The notes: generated from the letters alone by a model not told the origin. DNA of 64,000 nt from Bacteroidia bacterium (GCA_030430205.1 JAUIGE010000004.1:1-64000); one strand, 5' to 3'; counted from the stretch's first letter, positions 8,407 to 20,042 are shown. Translations and numbers: made by a program.

Positions 8407-10602
8407 GTGAATAAAGATATAATTGCACCGCACGATACCCAGCTCACATCAGCTCTTAAGAACTATTTCGGCTATGATACATTTAGGGGTAAACAGGAAG
8501 CCGTAATTCGTAATCTGATGGCAGGGAATGACACCTTTGTGATCATGCCTACCGGCGCCGGTAAATCCCTTTGCTACCAGCTTCCTGCTGTATTGAGTGA
8601 GGGCACTGCCCTCGTTATCTCTCCACTTATTGCGCTGATGAAAAATCAGGTGGACCAGCTTCAGGCCTTTGGGATAGAAGCCGGTTTTCTCAATAGCAGC
8701 ATGAATAGAGGCGATTATGAGGCCGTCAAGCAAAAGGCCCTTAGCCGGCAGCTCAAGCTGCTTTATGTAGCTCCCGAATCCCTTGTCAAAGAGGAGTTTA
8801 TAGATTTTCTCAAGCAAGCACATGTAAGCTTTGTCGCTGTGGATGAAGCCCACTGTATCTCTGAATGGGGGCATGACTTCCGCCCGGAGTACAGACGCAT
8901 CAAAGAGATGCTTGCCAAGCTCGGCAATGTGCCTGTCATCGCACTTACAGCTACTGCTACCCCCAAGGTGCAGCTGGATATCAAAACCAACCTGGATATT
9001 GAAGAGGCAGAAGTATACCTGACTTCTTTTAACAGGGACAATTTATACTATGAGATTCGCCCAAAGGTCAATACAGGCGCAGCGACCACGGAGATCATCA
9101 AATATATCAAGCAAAACGCCAATAAATCAGGCATTGTATATTGTCTCAGCAGGCGAAAAGTGGAGGAAATAGCTGAAATCCTGAATGTAAACGGAATCAA
9201 GACCGTGCCTTACCATGCCGGATTGGACTCCAATACACGGTCGCGCCACCAGGACATGTTTCTAAATGAAGATATTCATGTGGTCGTGGCCACCATCGCC
9301 TTTGGGATGGGGATCGACAAGCCCGACGTGCGCTTTGTTATCCATTATGATGTGCCCAAAAGCATCGAAAGCTATTATCAGGAGACAGGCCGCTCAGGCC
9401 GTGATGGCCTGGAAGGCAATTGTATTCTCTTTTACGATTTCAATGATATCGTGAAGCTGGAGAAGTTCATGAAGGACAAACCCATCAACGAACGTGAATC
9501 AGGCCGTTTGTTGCTTTATGAAATGGCAGCATTTGCAGAGTCTGGCGCCTGTCGTCGTAAGTTAATGCTGCATTATTTTGGGGAAAACTATGACGATGCC
9601 AATTGTGGCGGTAAGTGCGACAACTGCCGCTACCCCAAAGAGCGCTATGATGGTCAGAAGGAAGCAACGCTTGCTTTGCAGGCAGTGCAGCAGGTGAATG
9701 AAAAATTTGGCCTGACTCACCTCATCAACATCCTACGTGGCAGCAACAACCAGCAGGTTTCCCTCTACGAGCATGACCGCTTGCCTGCCTTCAATAAAGG
9801 CAAGGATATTGAAAACAAAGCCTGGAAAACCATTTACAGTCAGCTGATTATCAATAATTTCCTGCGCAAGGATATTGAAGAATATGGCGTTATTAAGCTG
9901 ACAGAGAAAGGCGAAAAGTATATTCAAAACCCTCAAAAAATAGAACTCGTTAAGTTTCAGGACTTCGAGCAATTGCGAAAAGACGCCATCCCGGTTGAAG
10001 ATTACAAAACCTATGATGTCGTCCTTTTTGAAAAATTAAAAGAGCAAAGACGCAAAGTCGCCAAGCAAAAGGGAATTCCCCCTTATGTGATTTTTCAGGA
10101 TACCAGCCTGGAAGATATGGCCACCAAATACCCAGCCTCCATGGCTGAGTTTGAAAATATCGCTGGCGTAGGAAAAGGCAAAGCCAAAAAGTTTGCAGTC
10201 TCCTTTATCAAGCTTATCAACGATTATGTAGAGGAAAATGAAATAGAACGGCCCACAGAAGTCGTGGTCAAAACAGCTGCCCGCAGGTCCATGAACAAAT
10301 TGTTCATTATCCAGCACGTAGATCGTCGGACGCCGCTGGATGATATTGCAAAAAATAAAGGCCTGTCATTCAGGGAGTTATTGGATAACCTGGATCAGAT
10401 TGTTTACTCAGGCACCCGCCTGAATATTGATTACTACCTGGAAGAAAGATTGGATGAAGATACCATAGATGACATTTATGATTATTTTATGGAATCTCAA
10501 ACCGATAGCCTGGATAAAGCCGAAAATGAGTTGGGCCCAGACATCACCCGCGATGAAATCCAGCTGGTGCGCGTAAAATTCATTTCTGAAGTAGGAAACT
10601 AA
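8407..10602 (+). CDS. recQ: ATP-dependent DNA helicase RecQ
   Basis: A 731-residue RecQ 3'-5' DNA helicase acting in recombination and fork repair. In order: helicase core with MPTGAGKSLCYQLP (48-61), DEAHCISEWGHDFRPEY and GRSGRDG; zinc-binding cysteines CRRKLMLHYFGE...CGGKCDNC; winged-helix RQC region; HRDC domain (LFEKLKEQRRKVAKQ...). The tail is longer than that of E. coli RecQ, about 120 residues after HRDC, as in many Bacteroidota homologues. The start is GTG at 8407, which places the usual short N-terminus before the helicase core. A strong terminator follows at 10623. Confidence 0.96.
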   Translation: MNKDIIAPHDTQLTSALKNYFGYDTFRGKQEAVIRNLMAGNDTFVIMPTGAGKSLCYQLPAVLSEGTALVISPLIALMKNQVDQLQAFGIEAGFLNSSMNRGDYEAVKQKALSRQLKLLYVAPESLVKEEFIDFLKQAHVSFVAVDEAHCISEWGHDFRPEYRRIKEMLAKLGNVPVIALTATATPKVQLDIKTNLDIEEAEVYLTSFNRDNLYYEIRPKVNTGAATTEIIKYIKQNANKSGIVYCLSRRKVEEIAEILNVNGIKTVPYHAGLDSNTRSRHQDMFLNEDIHVVVATIAFGMGIDKPDVRFVIHYDVPKSIESYYQETGRSGRDGLEGNCILFYDFNDIVKLEKFMKDKPINERESGRLLLYEMAAFAESGACRRKLMLHYFGENYDDANCGGKCDNCRYPKERYDGQKEATLALQAVQQVNEKFGLTHLINILRGSNNQQVSLYEHDRLPAFNKGKDIENKAWKTIYSQLIINNFLRKDIEEYGVIKLTEKGEKYIQNPQKIELVKFQDFEQLRKDAIPVEDYKTYDVVLFEKLKEQRRKVAKQKGIPPYVIFQDTSLEDMATKYPASMAEFENIAGVGKGKAKKFAVSFIKLINDYVEENEIERPTEVVVKTAARRSMNKLFIIQHVDRRTPLDDIAKNKGLSFRELLDNLDQIVYSGTRLNIDYYLEERLDEDTIDDIYDYFMESQTDSLDKAENELGPDITRDEIQLVRVKFISEVGN

Positions 10603-10622
10603 TTCGATTTTTAAAATGCATT

Positions 10623-10671
10623 CGTCCCAAACTGAGACAGTTTTTCGTCTCAATTCGGGACGTATTTTTTT
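10623..10671 (+). terminator. rho-independent terminator after recQ
   Basis: CGTCCC..CTGAGAC pairs with GTCTCA..GGGACG around an AGTTTTTC loop and is followed by TATTTTTTT. It lies 21 bases after the recQ stop and separates recQ from the permease gene. Confidence 0.85.
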
Positions 10672-10770
10672 GTGGGGGCATATTATTTTTTTGTAAAATG
10701 CTGGCAGATAGCCTGTTGTATTTCGGAATATTTCTTGAATGCGAAAGGAGAATCAAAGTATTTACATATT

Positions 10771-13119
10771 ATGCTGCTCAATTTTCTCCGAATTACCTGG
10801 CGTCGCTTATGGCGCAATCGCCTCTACTCTCTTCTCAATATATTGGGGCTTTCTCTTGGGCTGGCTGTCAGCTTTTTGATTGGCCTTTACATATTGGATG
10901 AGCTTTCATATAATCGAATATTTCCCAAGCAGGATAGGACCTACCGTGCCTACGCCCAAACCCAGGACGGGCAGATTTGGGAATCGCCTTGTTATGCGGC
11001 GGGGCCACATTTGAAAGAAATCTATCCGGAGGTTGAGGCGAGCGCCCGCTTTTTTTCCTTTAACGATATGCTGTTGAGCCATGGCGAAAAGCATTACCGG
11101 GAAGATGTCTTTGGTATGGCAGACCCTGATATTTTCCATATACTGGATATCCCCTTGCTGGCAGGAGCCAGAGAAGATGTACTCACTGAGCCTGATGCGA
11201 TGGTGATCTCTCGCGAGACCGCTGAACGTTTTTTTGGAACAGCATCTCCTATCGGAGAAGTGTTTACCGTTCAAAACGATACTTTTTCTCATAGTTTCAC
11301 GGTCCGGGCAGTGATGGAGGATGCTCCTGAAAATTCGCTTTACCCCTTTCATTTTTTGATTCCTTTCCCTTCAGCCCCCAAAATCGGCTTTGCCGAGTTG
11401 GAAGGCTGGGACCGCTACGGCGCACCGACCCTGGTGTTATTGGCTGAAGGAACAGATTTTATTGGTTTTGCAAAAAAAGCAGAAGATGAGATCGCCAAAA
11501 ATACGGAGCAGGGCACCAATAAATTGTTGTTTCAACCTCTGCCAGAGGTTTACTTATATTCTCTGCAGGGAGCAGGAGGACGAATCGAGTATGTGTGGAT
11601 TTTTGGCATCATCGCCTTGTTTCTCCTTCTGATTGCCTGCATCAATTTCATGAATCTTTCCACGGCCCAATCTCTCCAACGGGCCAAAGAAGTCGGAGTA
11701 AGAAAAACCGTAGGGGCAAGTCGAAACGACCTCATCCGTCAGTTTTTTGGAGAATCGCTCATTTTGACCCTTCTCAGTGGGCTTGTAGCCCTTTCTCTCA
11801 TGCAGCTATTGCTGCCGGCATTTAACCAGTTAGCGGGCAAGGCCCTGAATTGGGACTCTTTTGAGCCCGCTTACTGGATGGGTTTTGCGATCATTCTGCT
11901 GGTAACAGGCCTGCTGGCTGGAAGCTATCCGGCGCTTTTGCTTTCCGCATTCAAACCCATGATGGTATTAAAAGGGCGATTTCAGCAAGGGAAAGGGCAG
12001 CATCAATTTCGACAACTTTTGGTGGTCGTGCAGTTTTCCCTTTCCATCACGCTGATCATGGGCACACTCATAGCACAGGAGCAGATGCATTATATCAAAA
12101 AAAAGAAGCTGGGATATGAGCGGGAGCAGGTGGTATATATTGAAAATATAGGTGATATGATGCAGGAATATGATGCACTGAAAGAAAAATTGTCGCAAAG
12201 TCCTCATGTTTCCAGCATCACAGCAGTTTCAAGTTTGCCGACCCATATCTTTTCCCATGGAGGCACGCCGGAATTTCCGGGCCGCAAAAAGGATTTTCAG
12301 CTCAACTTTCTCTTTACTCTGGTAGATAAGGATTACCTGCAGACCTTTCAGATGGAGATGGCTGAAGGGCGGTTTTTTTCCTTTGAAGAGGAAGGGGATT
12401 CATTGCAATCCTATGTCATCAATGAAACCGCAGCGCGCGCGATGGGGATGGAAAATCCATTGGGAAATACGATTACCTACTGGGGAATGAAGGGACAAAT
12501 AATCGGTGTAGTGAAGGATTTTCAAACTCATGGCCTGCTTGAAGCTGTCAAACCCCTGATCATCATGTTATCCCGGGATTGGATAAATCAGGTAGCCATA
12601 CGGCTGGCTCCTGAAAATACCCAGGCTGGGCTGCAAGTTATAAGTCAGGCCTGGGCCGACATCTTTCCCCATATTCCCCTGGAATATCATTTTTTGGACG
12701 AAGAGTTTGGCCGTCAGTACCAAACGGAAACACAGACCGCCAGCCTGTTCAATTACCTGGCCTATCTGGCCATATTTATCTCCTGCCTGGGTTTATTTGG
12801 TCTGGCTGCCTTTACGGTTGAGCGACGCAGCAAGGAAATAGGCTTGCGTAAAGTGCTGGGAGCCAGCCTGAAAGATATTCTGGGGTTGCTGTTGTGGCAT
12901 TTTACGAGACCAGTGCTCATCGCTGTATTGATTGCAGCGCCATTGGCATGGTATTTCATGCAGGATTGGCTGGAGGGATTTGAATATCATATCCAGATAG
13001 GAGGCTGGGTATTGGCAATAGCCACGCTGCTGGTATTATTAATTGCCTGGATCACCGTAGGTTTTCAATCGGTCAGGGCATCCCTGACAAATCCTGCCGA
13101 GGTCTTGCGTAATGAATAG
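10771..13119 (+). CDS. ABC transporter permease, MacB/FtsX family
   Basis: A 782-residue inner-membrane permease with two FtsX-type units. An N-terminal helix (NILGLSLGLAVSFLIGLYI) precedes a periplasmic MacB-like core (about 45-280), a three-helix FtsX block containing AKEVGVRKTVGASR, a second periplasmic domain, and a second FtsX block with RRSKEIGLRKVLGAS near the C-terminus. Proteins of this type, common in Bacteroidota, work with a separately encoded ATPase in lipoprotein or peptide export or mechanotransmission; no ATPase is adjacent. The ATG at 10771 is chosen over a GTG at 10672 because the intervening sequence contains the terminator tail. Confidence 0.9.
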   Translation: MLLNFLRITWRRLWRNRLYSLLNILGLSLGLAVSFLIGLYILDELSYNRIFPKQDRTYRAYAQTQDGQIWESPCYAAGPHLKEIYPEVEASARFFSFNDMLLSHGEKHYREDVFGMADPDIFHILDIPLLAGAREDVLTEPDAMVISRETAERFFGTASPIGEVFTVQNDTFSHSFTVRAVMEDAPENSLYPFHFLIPFPSAPKIGFAELEGWDRYGAPTLVLLAEGTDFIGFAKKAEDEIAKNTEQGTNKLLFQPLPEVYLYSLQGAGGRIEYVWIFGIIALFLLLIACINFMNLSTAQSLQRAKEVGVRKTVGASRNDLIRQFFGESLILTLLSGLVALSLMQLLLPAFNQLAGKALNWDSFEPAYWMGFAIILLVTGLLAGSYPALLLSAFKPMMVLKGRFQQGKGQHQFRQLLVVVQFSLSITLIMGTLIAQEQMHYIKKKKLGYEREQVVYIENIGDMMQEYDALKEKLSQSPHVSSITAVSSLPTHIFSHGGTPEFPGRKKDFQLNFLFTLVDKDYLQTFQMEMAEGRFFSFEEEGDSLQSYVINETAARAMGMENPLGNTITYWGMKGQIIGVVKDFQTHGLLEAVKPLIIMLSRDWINQVAIRLAPENTQAGLQVISQAWADIFPHIPLEYHFLDEEFGRQYQTETQTASLFNYLAYLAIFISCLGLFGLAAFTVERRSKEIGLRKVLGASLKDILGLLLWHFTRPVLIAVLIAAPLAWYFMQDWLEGFEYHIQIGGWVLAIATLLVLLIAWITVGFQSVRASLTNPAEVLRNE

Positions 13120-13124
13120 TTTCC

Positions 13125-13156
13125 TTTGAACACTCGGCGATAAAAGCTTATCTTTG
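13125..13156 (+). promoter_or_regulatory. Bacteroidota-type promoter (-33/-7)
   Basis: TTTG (13125-13128), 20 bases, then TATCTTTG (13149-13156): a match to the TTTG/TAnnTTTG consensus of the primary sigma factor. It lies 65 bases before the hypothetical gene at 13221. Confidence 0.75.
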
Positions 13157-13220
13157 GCAGCATTACCGGAGGCTACTCCAGTCTCTGGTCTTTTTTATTC
13201 TAAAATTCAGAATCATCATC

Positions 13221-13775
13221 ATGGATATTGCAAAAAAACTGGATAGCCTGGAAGATAAGTATTATGATAGTTGGGAAGAAGATCGGGAAAAACTGATCGC
13301 TGAATTGAAGCCCATACATCAGCAGCTTTCTGCTGAAGATCCCGATGCTTTTCGCGAGTTTAAGCTTCGCGTGATCAATCACTTTGGAGGCGCTTATATT
13401 CCTTATATTTTTTGGACAGAGCTAAATACCTTCATGGATGATCCCGTAGATGCCCGTACGTACCTACAGGAGTGTATGCGATCTTTTGCCAACTCCGACT
13501 TTGGAGAAGAAGAGCAGCAAAAACTCAAACCTCTGTTGATTACCTATTTCAACATGGAGAAAGAGTTTGAAATGAATAAATTCTTCACCCTGGTTATTGC
13601 CAATATGCATCCGGCGGTAAAAGAATATTTTCGGGACAAATCTTCTTTTCACGAAAAAAATGCCCGTGGCACAGAAGTCTATAAGCAAAAGTTTTTGCTC
13701 CTGAGAAAAATCTACCCCGATTTTGAGCTCTTCAATCAGCCACTTTCCTACTTAAAGGAGTCATTAAGCAAGTAA
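13221..13775 (+). CDS. conserved-looking hypothetical cytoplasmic protein
   Basis: 184 residues, strongly charged and helical, with no signal peptide or membrane segment. It begins MDIAKKLDSLEDKYYDSW and ends in FNQPLSYLKESLSK. It has its own promoter (-7 at 13149) and a normal start codon, and codon use matches its neighbours, so it is very probably translated. No motif lets me assign a family. Confidence 0.75.
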   Translation: MDIAKKLDSLEDKYYDSWEEDREKLIAELKPIHQQLSAEDPDAFREFKLRVINHFGGAYIPYIFWTELNTFMDDPVDARTYLQECMRSFANSDFGEEEQQKLKPLLITYFNMEKEFEMNKFFTLVIANMHPAVKEYFRDKSSFHEKNARGTEVYKQKFLLLRKIYPDFELFNQPLSYLKESLSK

Positions 13776-13829
13776 ATTTGCCATTTCCGCACATCTCGGA
13801 TTAAAATTGCTTTTTTAGGCAAAGGCCGA

Positions 13830-13837
13830 TAGCTTTG
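13830..13837 (+). promoter_or_regulatory. -7 promoter element of sucD
   Basis: TAGCTTTG fits TAnnTTTG and lies 22 bases before the sucD ATG. The -33 region shows only TTGC at 13807, a weak match at the correct 19-base spacing. Confidence 0.55.
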
Positions 13838-13859
13838 TGCATTCAAAAAAATACCATAA

Positions 13860-14738
13860 ATGAGCATTCTCGTTAACAAAGATTCTCGCGTCATCGTTCA
13901 GGGCTTTACTGGAAAAGAAGGCTCTTTTCACGCAAGCCAAATGATAGAATATGGCACCCAGCTTGTGGGGGGAGTTACTCCTAATAAAGGAGGTTCCTTA
14001 CACATGGAAAGACCTGTTTTCAATACAGTGTCAGATGCTGTTAAGACTACCAGAGCCAATGTTTCTGTCATTTTTGTGCCACCTGCTTTTGCAGCTGACG
14101 CCATCATGGAAGCAGCCGATGCCGGCGTGGAAGTGATCATCTGTATCACCGAAGGCATTCCTATCAAGGATATGATCTATGTCAAAAGCTATATTGATGA
14201 CCGCAATGTGACCCTTATCGGTCCCAACTGCCCCGGCGTGATCACGCCCGGGGAGTGCAAAGTGGGCATCATGCCTGGCTTTATCCATAATCCTGGCAAG
14301 ATCGGCATCGTCAGCCGCTCCGGTACCCTGACCTACGAAGCCGTAGACCAGGTGACCAAGCAAGGCATGGGACAATCCACCTGTGTAGGGATCGGCGGTG
14401 ACCCCATCATCGGCTCTACTCACCTTGACATCGTTAAGCTTTTCAATGAAGACCCCAATACAGAGGGTATCGTCATGATCGGAGAGATCGGCGGTAGCAA
14501 TGAAGAAATCGCTGCTGAGTGGTTGCATGACAATGCTACCAAGCCTGTCGTCGGCTTTATCGCTGGCCGTACAGCGCCTCCAGGCCGTCGCATGGGCCAT
14601 GCCGGTGCGATCATCTCTGGCGGCAAAGGTACCGCAAGTGCAAAAATGGACGTCATGGAAGCCTGTGGCATCCATGTGGTGGATACCCCCGCCGCTATCG
14701 GCCTGACCATGGCCAAAGCCCTGGGAGCCAAAGTCTAG
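13860..14738 (+). CDS. sucD: succinyl-CoA synthetase (ADP-forming) alpha subunit
   Basis: The 292-residue alpha subunit of succinyl-CoA ligase, which forms succinate and ATP or GTP from succinyl-CoA in the TCA cycle. Seen are the CoA-binding N-terminus ([20 protein letters not shown]), the NCPGVI block, [11 protein letters not shown], the GGDPIIG power-helix region and [14 protein letters not shown], which holds the histidine phosphorylated during catalysis. Length is normal. The beta subunit gene sucC is not next to it; the gene is monocistronic here, with its own -7 element and terminator, so the complex must be assembled from separate loci. Confidence 0.97.
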   Translation: MSILVNKDSRVIVQGFTGKEGSFHASQMIEYGTQLVGGVTPNKGGSLHMERPVFNTVSDAVKTTRANVSVIFVPPAFAADAIMEAADAGVEVIICITEGIPIKDMIYVKSYIDDRNVTLIGPNCPGVITPGECKVGIMPGFIHNPGKIGIVSRSGTLTYEAVDQVTKQGMGQSTCVGIGGDPIIGSTHLDIVKLFNEDPNTEGIVMIGEIGGSNEEIAAEWLHDNATKPVVGFIAGRTAPPGRRMGHAGAIISGGKGTASAKMDVMEACGIHVVDTPAAIGLTMAKALGAKV

Positions 14739-14761
14739 CATATAATTTAAAATTTTACAGG

Positions 14762-14794
14762 AAGCCGGTTTGTGTATGCAGACCGGCTTTTGTG
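14762..14794 (+). terminator. rho-independent terminator of sucD
   Basis: AAGCCGGT (14762-14769) pairs with ACCGGCTT (14782-14789), followed by TTTGTGTT. Its T tract overlaps the -33 region of the next promoter. Confidence 0.75.
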
Positions 14795-14818
14795 TTGAAC
14801 TCAGGTGTTTTATCTTTA
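14789..14818 (+). promoter_or_regulatory. promoter of the ABC-F gene
   Basis: TTTG (14789-14792), an 18-base spacer and TATCTTTA (14811-14818), one base off TAnnTTTG. The -7 element ends four bases before the preferred ATG at 14823, implying a very short or leaderless transcript. Confidence 0.5.
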
Positions 14819-14822
14819 CCCT

Positions 14823-16716
<1,894 letters not shown>

Positions 16717-16718
<2 letters not shown>

Positions 16719-16761
16719 ATGAGAAGATGAGCAGATGAGCAGATTTGCAGATTAGCAGATT
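16717..16761. repeat. GCAGAT low-complexity repeat between convergent genes
   Basis: Units of AGATGAGCAGAT, GCAGATTTGCAGATTAGCAGATT occupy the short space between the ABC-F stop and the end of the dehydratase gene. It is the same family as at 2790. Confidence 0.75.
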
Positions 16762-17639
16762 ATGCCCAGATCAACCCCAATCCCGCCGCAAACTACCACC
16801 AACACATTTTTGGCATCTCCCAGGACCTCCTGGCGGAGGTAGATCGCGCTGAGCGCTGCTCCGCAGGCTGGCTCTACGAGCGTGCGGAAGTCATCGGCGA
16901 AGCGCCGACAGGAGGTGAGTGCCTCCTCATCGCTCACTACAAGTGAGCGGATATCATGCTTTTGGGACCATTGGAAAGCGGTATCGCTTACCTGATTGGC
17001 GCCAAGGGATTTGGCGATGCTGTTGATGGCTGGGATGCGAACGGGCCTGCCCGCCTCCAAAGCCGCCGCATAAGATGCGGCTCCTGCCGTTTCAGCCGCA
17101 TATACCGGCACATCCTGCCAGCCGTGCTTGTGCATACCGAGTAAAACACCATTGAGAAGGCCGCCGCCTCCTACGGCCAATACGAGGGCGTCCACTGCAA
17201 ACTGTCCACTTCCTGCGACTTCTTCCACTAAAGTCGAGTGCCCTTCCCACAGGATCGGATGCTCAAATGGATGAACCAGTGCTCCCTGCTGCTCCGCAGC
17301 ATATTCCGTCGCGAAAGCATGCGCTTCCTCCCAAATAGCCCCTTTTACCATTACCTCCGCTCCCAGCAGGGCAATGCGGTCTTGTACAGCCTTAGGGGTA
17401 GATTGGGGCACAACAACGGTAATCTCCATCTCCAATTCCCGGGCTGCCCAGGCAGCACTATAGCCTGCATTTCCCCCGGAGGATGAAACAAGTTTGTTTA
17501 TTCCCTGCGCTTTATGGAAGCTCGCCAGGTGCGTCATCCCGCGCAGCTTGAAGGAGCCTGAGGGCTGCCAGCAGTCCATCTTGAGATGGAAGGTTTTGCC
17601 GTTCAGGCTGTGCCTGAGGAGGGGGGTGTTGGTATACAT
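16752..17639 (-). CDS. PLP-dependent serine/threonine dehydratase-like enzyme
   Basis: A 295-residue fold-type II PLP enzyme of the serine/threonine ammonia-lyase group. Visible are the lysine-bearing loop PSGSFKLRG, the SSGGNAGYSAAW substrate loop, the phosphate-binding AVGGGGLLNG and a C-terminal VVCGGIGVD. It lacks an ACT or CBS regulatory domain, so it is likely a catabolic, non-allosteric deaminase. The start is set at the ATG at 17639; the open frame before it is a Ser/Leu/Phe stretch encoded by the CTCAAA repeat. It lies 46 bases behind the GMC oxidoreductase gene on the same strand and may be cotranscribed with it. Confidence 0.85.
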   Translation of the reverse strand: MYTNTPLLRHSLNGKTFHLKMDCWQPSGSFKLRGMTHLASFHKAQGINKLVSSSGGNAGYSAAWAARELEMEITVVVPQSTPKAVQDRIALLGAEVMVKGAIWEEAHAFATEYAAEQQGALVHPFEHPILWEGHSTLVEEVAGSGQFAVDALVLAVGGGGLLNGVLLGMHKHGWQDVPVYAAETAGAASYAAALEAGRPVRIPAINSIAKSLGANQVSDTAFQWSQKHDIRSLVVSDEEALTSCRRFADDFRTLVEPACGAALSAIYLRQEVLGDAKNVLVVVCGGIGVDLGIIC

Positions 17640-17644
17640 ATATC

Positions 17645-17701
17645 TCAAACTTGAACTCAAACTTGAACTCAAACTCAAACTAAAGCTAAAACTCAAACTC
17701 T
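17645..17701. repeat. CTCAAA(CTTGAA) low-complexity repeat
   Basis: Tandem CTCAAACTTGAA and CTCAAACTAAAG variants fill the spacer between the GMC stop and the dehydratase start. They also encode the last codons of the GMC gene (REFEF). Confidence 0.75.
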
Positions 17702-19296
17702 CTTCCTCCCTTCCCCAAAATCAAATCCGCCGCCTTCTCAGCAATCATGATGACCGGCGCATTCGTATTGCCCGCCACAATCCGCGGCATGATGGAGGCA
17801 TCAGCCACCCGAAGCCCGGTCAGGCCGTGGACGCGAAGCTGATCATCCACGACAGCCATGCCGTCGGCGCCCATCTTGCAGGTGCCTACCGGATGGTAGC
17901 AGCTTTCGGTTTTGGCGCGGATATGCGCGAGGAGCTCTTCGTCTGTGTCGTGTTTTTCGGGAAAACAGATGCCTGCGCTGTAAGGCGCAAAGGCTTGCGT
18001 ATGCATGAGCTCGCGGGCGAGCCGCATGCCTCGAAGCAGGGTTTCGAGATCGTCGGGATGTGAGCCATAGCGCGGGTCTATGGCGATGGGCACGGCCGGA
18101 TCGGCGGATTGAAGCCGTACTTCTCCCACGCTTTTGGGCGTGATGAGGGTGGGCAGGATGGTGTAGCCATCATCGCCTTTGATGATGGACTTGACATCGT
18201 GCATGTCCGTGCCATGCGCGGGGGCGAAGTGAAGCTGCATATCGGGCCGATCGAGATCGGGCTTTGTTTTGACGAAGGCGCAGGCTTCGAGCGGACTGGC
18301 GGTGAAGGGCCCTTTTTGGGTAAAAAGGTATTTCAGTAGGTTGCCGGGGGTCTCGGCGGAGTTGAAGGTGATGGATTGATTGCAGCGGCTGCAAATGGAA
18401 CTAATCAGGTGATCCTGAAGGTTTTGACCTACGCCCGGCAATTCCTTTTTTAGCTCTATGCCAAACTCACTCAACTGATCCTGCGGCCCTATGCCCGACA
18501 GCAGCAGCAAATGCGGCGAATTAAAGGTCCCGGCAGAAAGGATAACTTCCTTTTCAGCAAAAACCTCCCGCTTTTTACCTCCTTTCCTAAAAACTACGCC
18601 TGTGGCCCTCAGTCCTTTTTCGCCTGCTTCCAATAGTATTTTTTCGCTGTAGGCTTTGGAAATAACCCTCAGGTTGGGGCGCTTCATCGCCTCTTTCAGG
18701 TAGGCTGCCACGGTATTGTGGCGTTTTGCAGCTTTGATGGTAAATTGGAACAAACCCGCGCCTTCCTGCTGCTCTCCGTTAAAATCCGCATTGGCGGGAA
18801 TGCCTTTTTCACCGCAGGCGTCTATAAATGCCTGCCCCAGAGGCGTCACATAGTTTTGCGCAGCCGAAACATATAAGGGGCCGTTTTTGCCGTGAAAAGC
18901 ATTGTCAAATTGTACATTATGTTCTGCCTTTTTGAAGTAAGGCAATACTTCCTCATAGCTCCATCCTTTATTCCCCAAAGCCGCCCAATCGTCATAGTCC
19001 TTTTTATTGCCTCTGATATAAGCCATGGCATTGGTAGAGCTGCATCCTCCTAGCACTTTGCCTCTGGGCTGGTGCATCACACGTCCATCCATGGCCGCCT
19101 GAGGGGAGGTCGAAAACGCCCAGTCCTGCTTGCTATGGTGCAGGCGCGAATAAGCCGCAGGCGTCTGTATGTTAAATTTTTTGTCACTGCCGCCAGCTTC
19201 CAGGAGCAATACCCGATGGGCGGGATTTTCACTCAGCCGATGTGCCAATACACAGCCAGCAGAACCCGCACCCACAATAATGTAATCGAAAGTCAT
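17686..19296 (-). CDS. GMC-family FAD-dependent oxidoreductase (choline-dehydrogenase-like)
   Basis: A 536-residue flavoprotein of the glucose-methanol-choline family that oxidises an alcohol substrate. Residues 1-35 hold the FAD fold (DYIIVGAGSAGCVLAHRLSE...LLLEAGG). The family signatures RGKVLGGCSSTNAM and GTFNSPHLLLLSGIGP are present, as is the active-site CYHPVGTCKMG histidine and the C-terminal APVIMIAEKAADLI. It resembles BetA by eye, but choline specificity is not proven. It is the first gene of a probable two-gene unit with the dehydratase; the last five codons are repeat-encoded. Confidence 0.9.
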   Translation of the reverse strand: MTFDYIIVGAGSAGCVLAHRLSENPAHRVLLLEAGGSDKKFNIQTPAAYSRLHHSKQDWAFSTSPQAAMDGRVMHQPRGKVLGGCSSTNAMAYIRGNKKDYDDWAALGNKGWSYEEVLPYFKKAEHNVQFDNAFHGKNGPLYVSAAQNYVTPLGQAFIDACGEKGIPANADFNGEQQEGAGLFQFTIKAAKRHNTVAAYLKEAMKRPNLRVISKAYSEKILLEAGEKGLRATGVVFRKGGKKREVFAEKEVILSAGTFNSPHLLLLSGIGPQDQLSEFGIELKKELPGVGQNLQDHLISSICSRCNQSITFNSAETPGNLLKYLFTQKGPFTASPLEACAFVKTKPDLDRPDMQLHFAPAHGTDMHDVKSIIKGDDGYTILPTLITPKSVGEVRLQSADPAVPIAIDPRYGSHPDDLETLLRGMRLARELMHTQAFAPYSAGICFPEKHDTDEELLAHIRAKTESCYHPVGTCKMGADGMAVVDDQLRVHGLTGLRVADASIMPRIVAGNTNAPVIMIAEKAADLILGKGGREFEF

Positions 19297-19363
19297 AGAT
19301 GGTTTTTTGAAAAGAATGAAAGCAGTTCACGTGGCTATTCGCATCAATTTATAAAAATCCCCT

Positions 19364-19371
19364 TATTTTTG
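19364..19371 (+). promoter_or_regulatory. -7 promoter element
   Basis: TATTTTTG fits TAnnTTTG and lies 17 bases before the ATG at 19389. No clear -33 element was found. Confidence 0.45.
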
Positions 19372-19388
19372 ACCCAAAATCCAAAGCG

Positions 19389-20027
19389 ATGAAAAAAAGA
19401 TATTTTCTCTTAGCCCTTTTTCTGTTTCCTCTCCTGTTTCAGGCACAGACTACCTGGGATAAAGCAGGGGTACAGCAGATGTTGGATGCCTATTTTGAGA
19501 AGCTGGAAAAAAAGGATATGGTGGGAACCCTGGATTATATTCACCCTCAATTGTTTGAACTGGTTCCCAGAAAGATACTCGAAGAACAGATCGCCAATAC
19601 CTTTGCCGATCCCAGCATGAATTTGGGCATGCATGATTATGCGATGAAAGGGATCAGCAAATTGAAAATGAAGGAAGGGATCAGCTACGGCAGAGTAGAC
19701 TATTCTTTCATTATGGAAGTGCAACTGTTGAATGATGAGGAGGAAGAGGTTGAGCAGGAAGAGGTTGAGGAGGAAGGCTATGAGGACGAAGATGAAAGCG
19801 AGGAAGGGAAGGATGCCTTCATGCAGGCCATGTTTGAGGCTCAATATGGAAAGGATAATGTGAGCTATGAAGAAGAGACGCGGACCTTCCTGATCGCTGT
19901 TGAGAGCAGCATGTTTGTCATAGGGGATCCGGCTATCGGCGAGTGGAAAATGATTGAAAACAAAATAGGGGCTGAGGAGCTTCTTCTGAAGATTTTACCC
20001 CAAAAAATCTACAAAAAGTTGCGCTAA
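19389..20027 (+). CDS. hypothetical exported protein with an acidic insert
   Basis: 212 residues starting with a Sec signal peptide (MKKRYFLLALFLFPLLFQAQ). The mature N-terminal half (LDAYFEKLEKKDMVGTLDYI) suggests an NTF2-like small alpha/beta domain. An acidic low-complexity block rich in Glu/Asp (about residues 117-138) splits the protein. The last third returns to ordinary composition (GDPAIGEWKMIENK). Function not recognised. The stop is 15 bases before ispE, so the two may be cotranscribed. Confidence 0.75.
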   Translation: MKKRYFLLALFLFPLLFQAQTTWDKAGVQQMLDAYFEKLEKKDMVGTLDYIHPQLFELVPRKILEEQIANTFADPSMNLGMHDYAMKGISKLKMKEGISYGRVDYSFIMEVQLLNDEEEEVEQEEVEEEGYEDEDESEEGKDAFMQAMFEAQYGKDNVSYEEETRTFLIAVESSMFVIGDPAIGEWKMIENKIGAEELLLKILPQKIYKKLR

Positions 20028-20042
20028 GCGTATATTCGTTTC

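Noticed and set aside
17494-18063. 189-residue plus-strand open frame over the dehydratase and GMC genes
   Set aside because: It runs antisense to two recognised genes and through the CTCAAA repeat.
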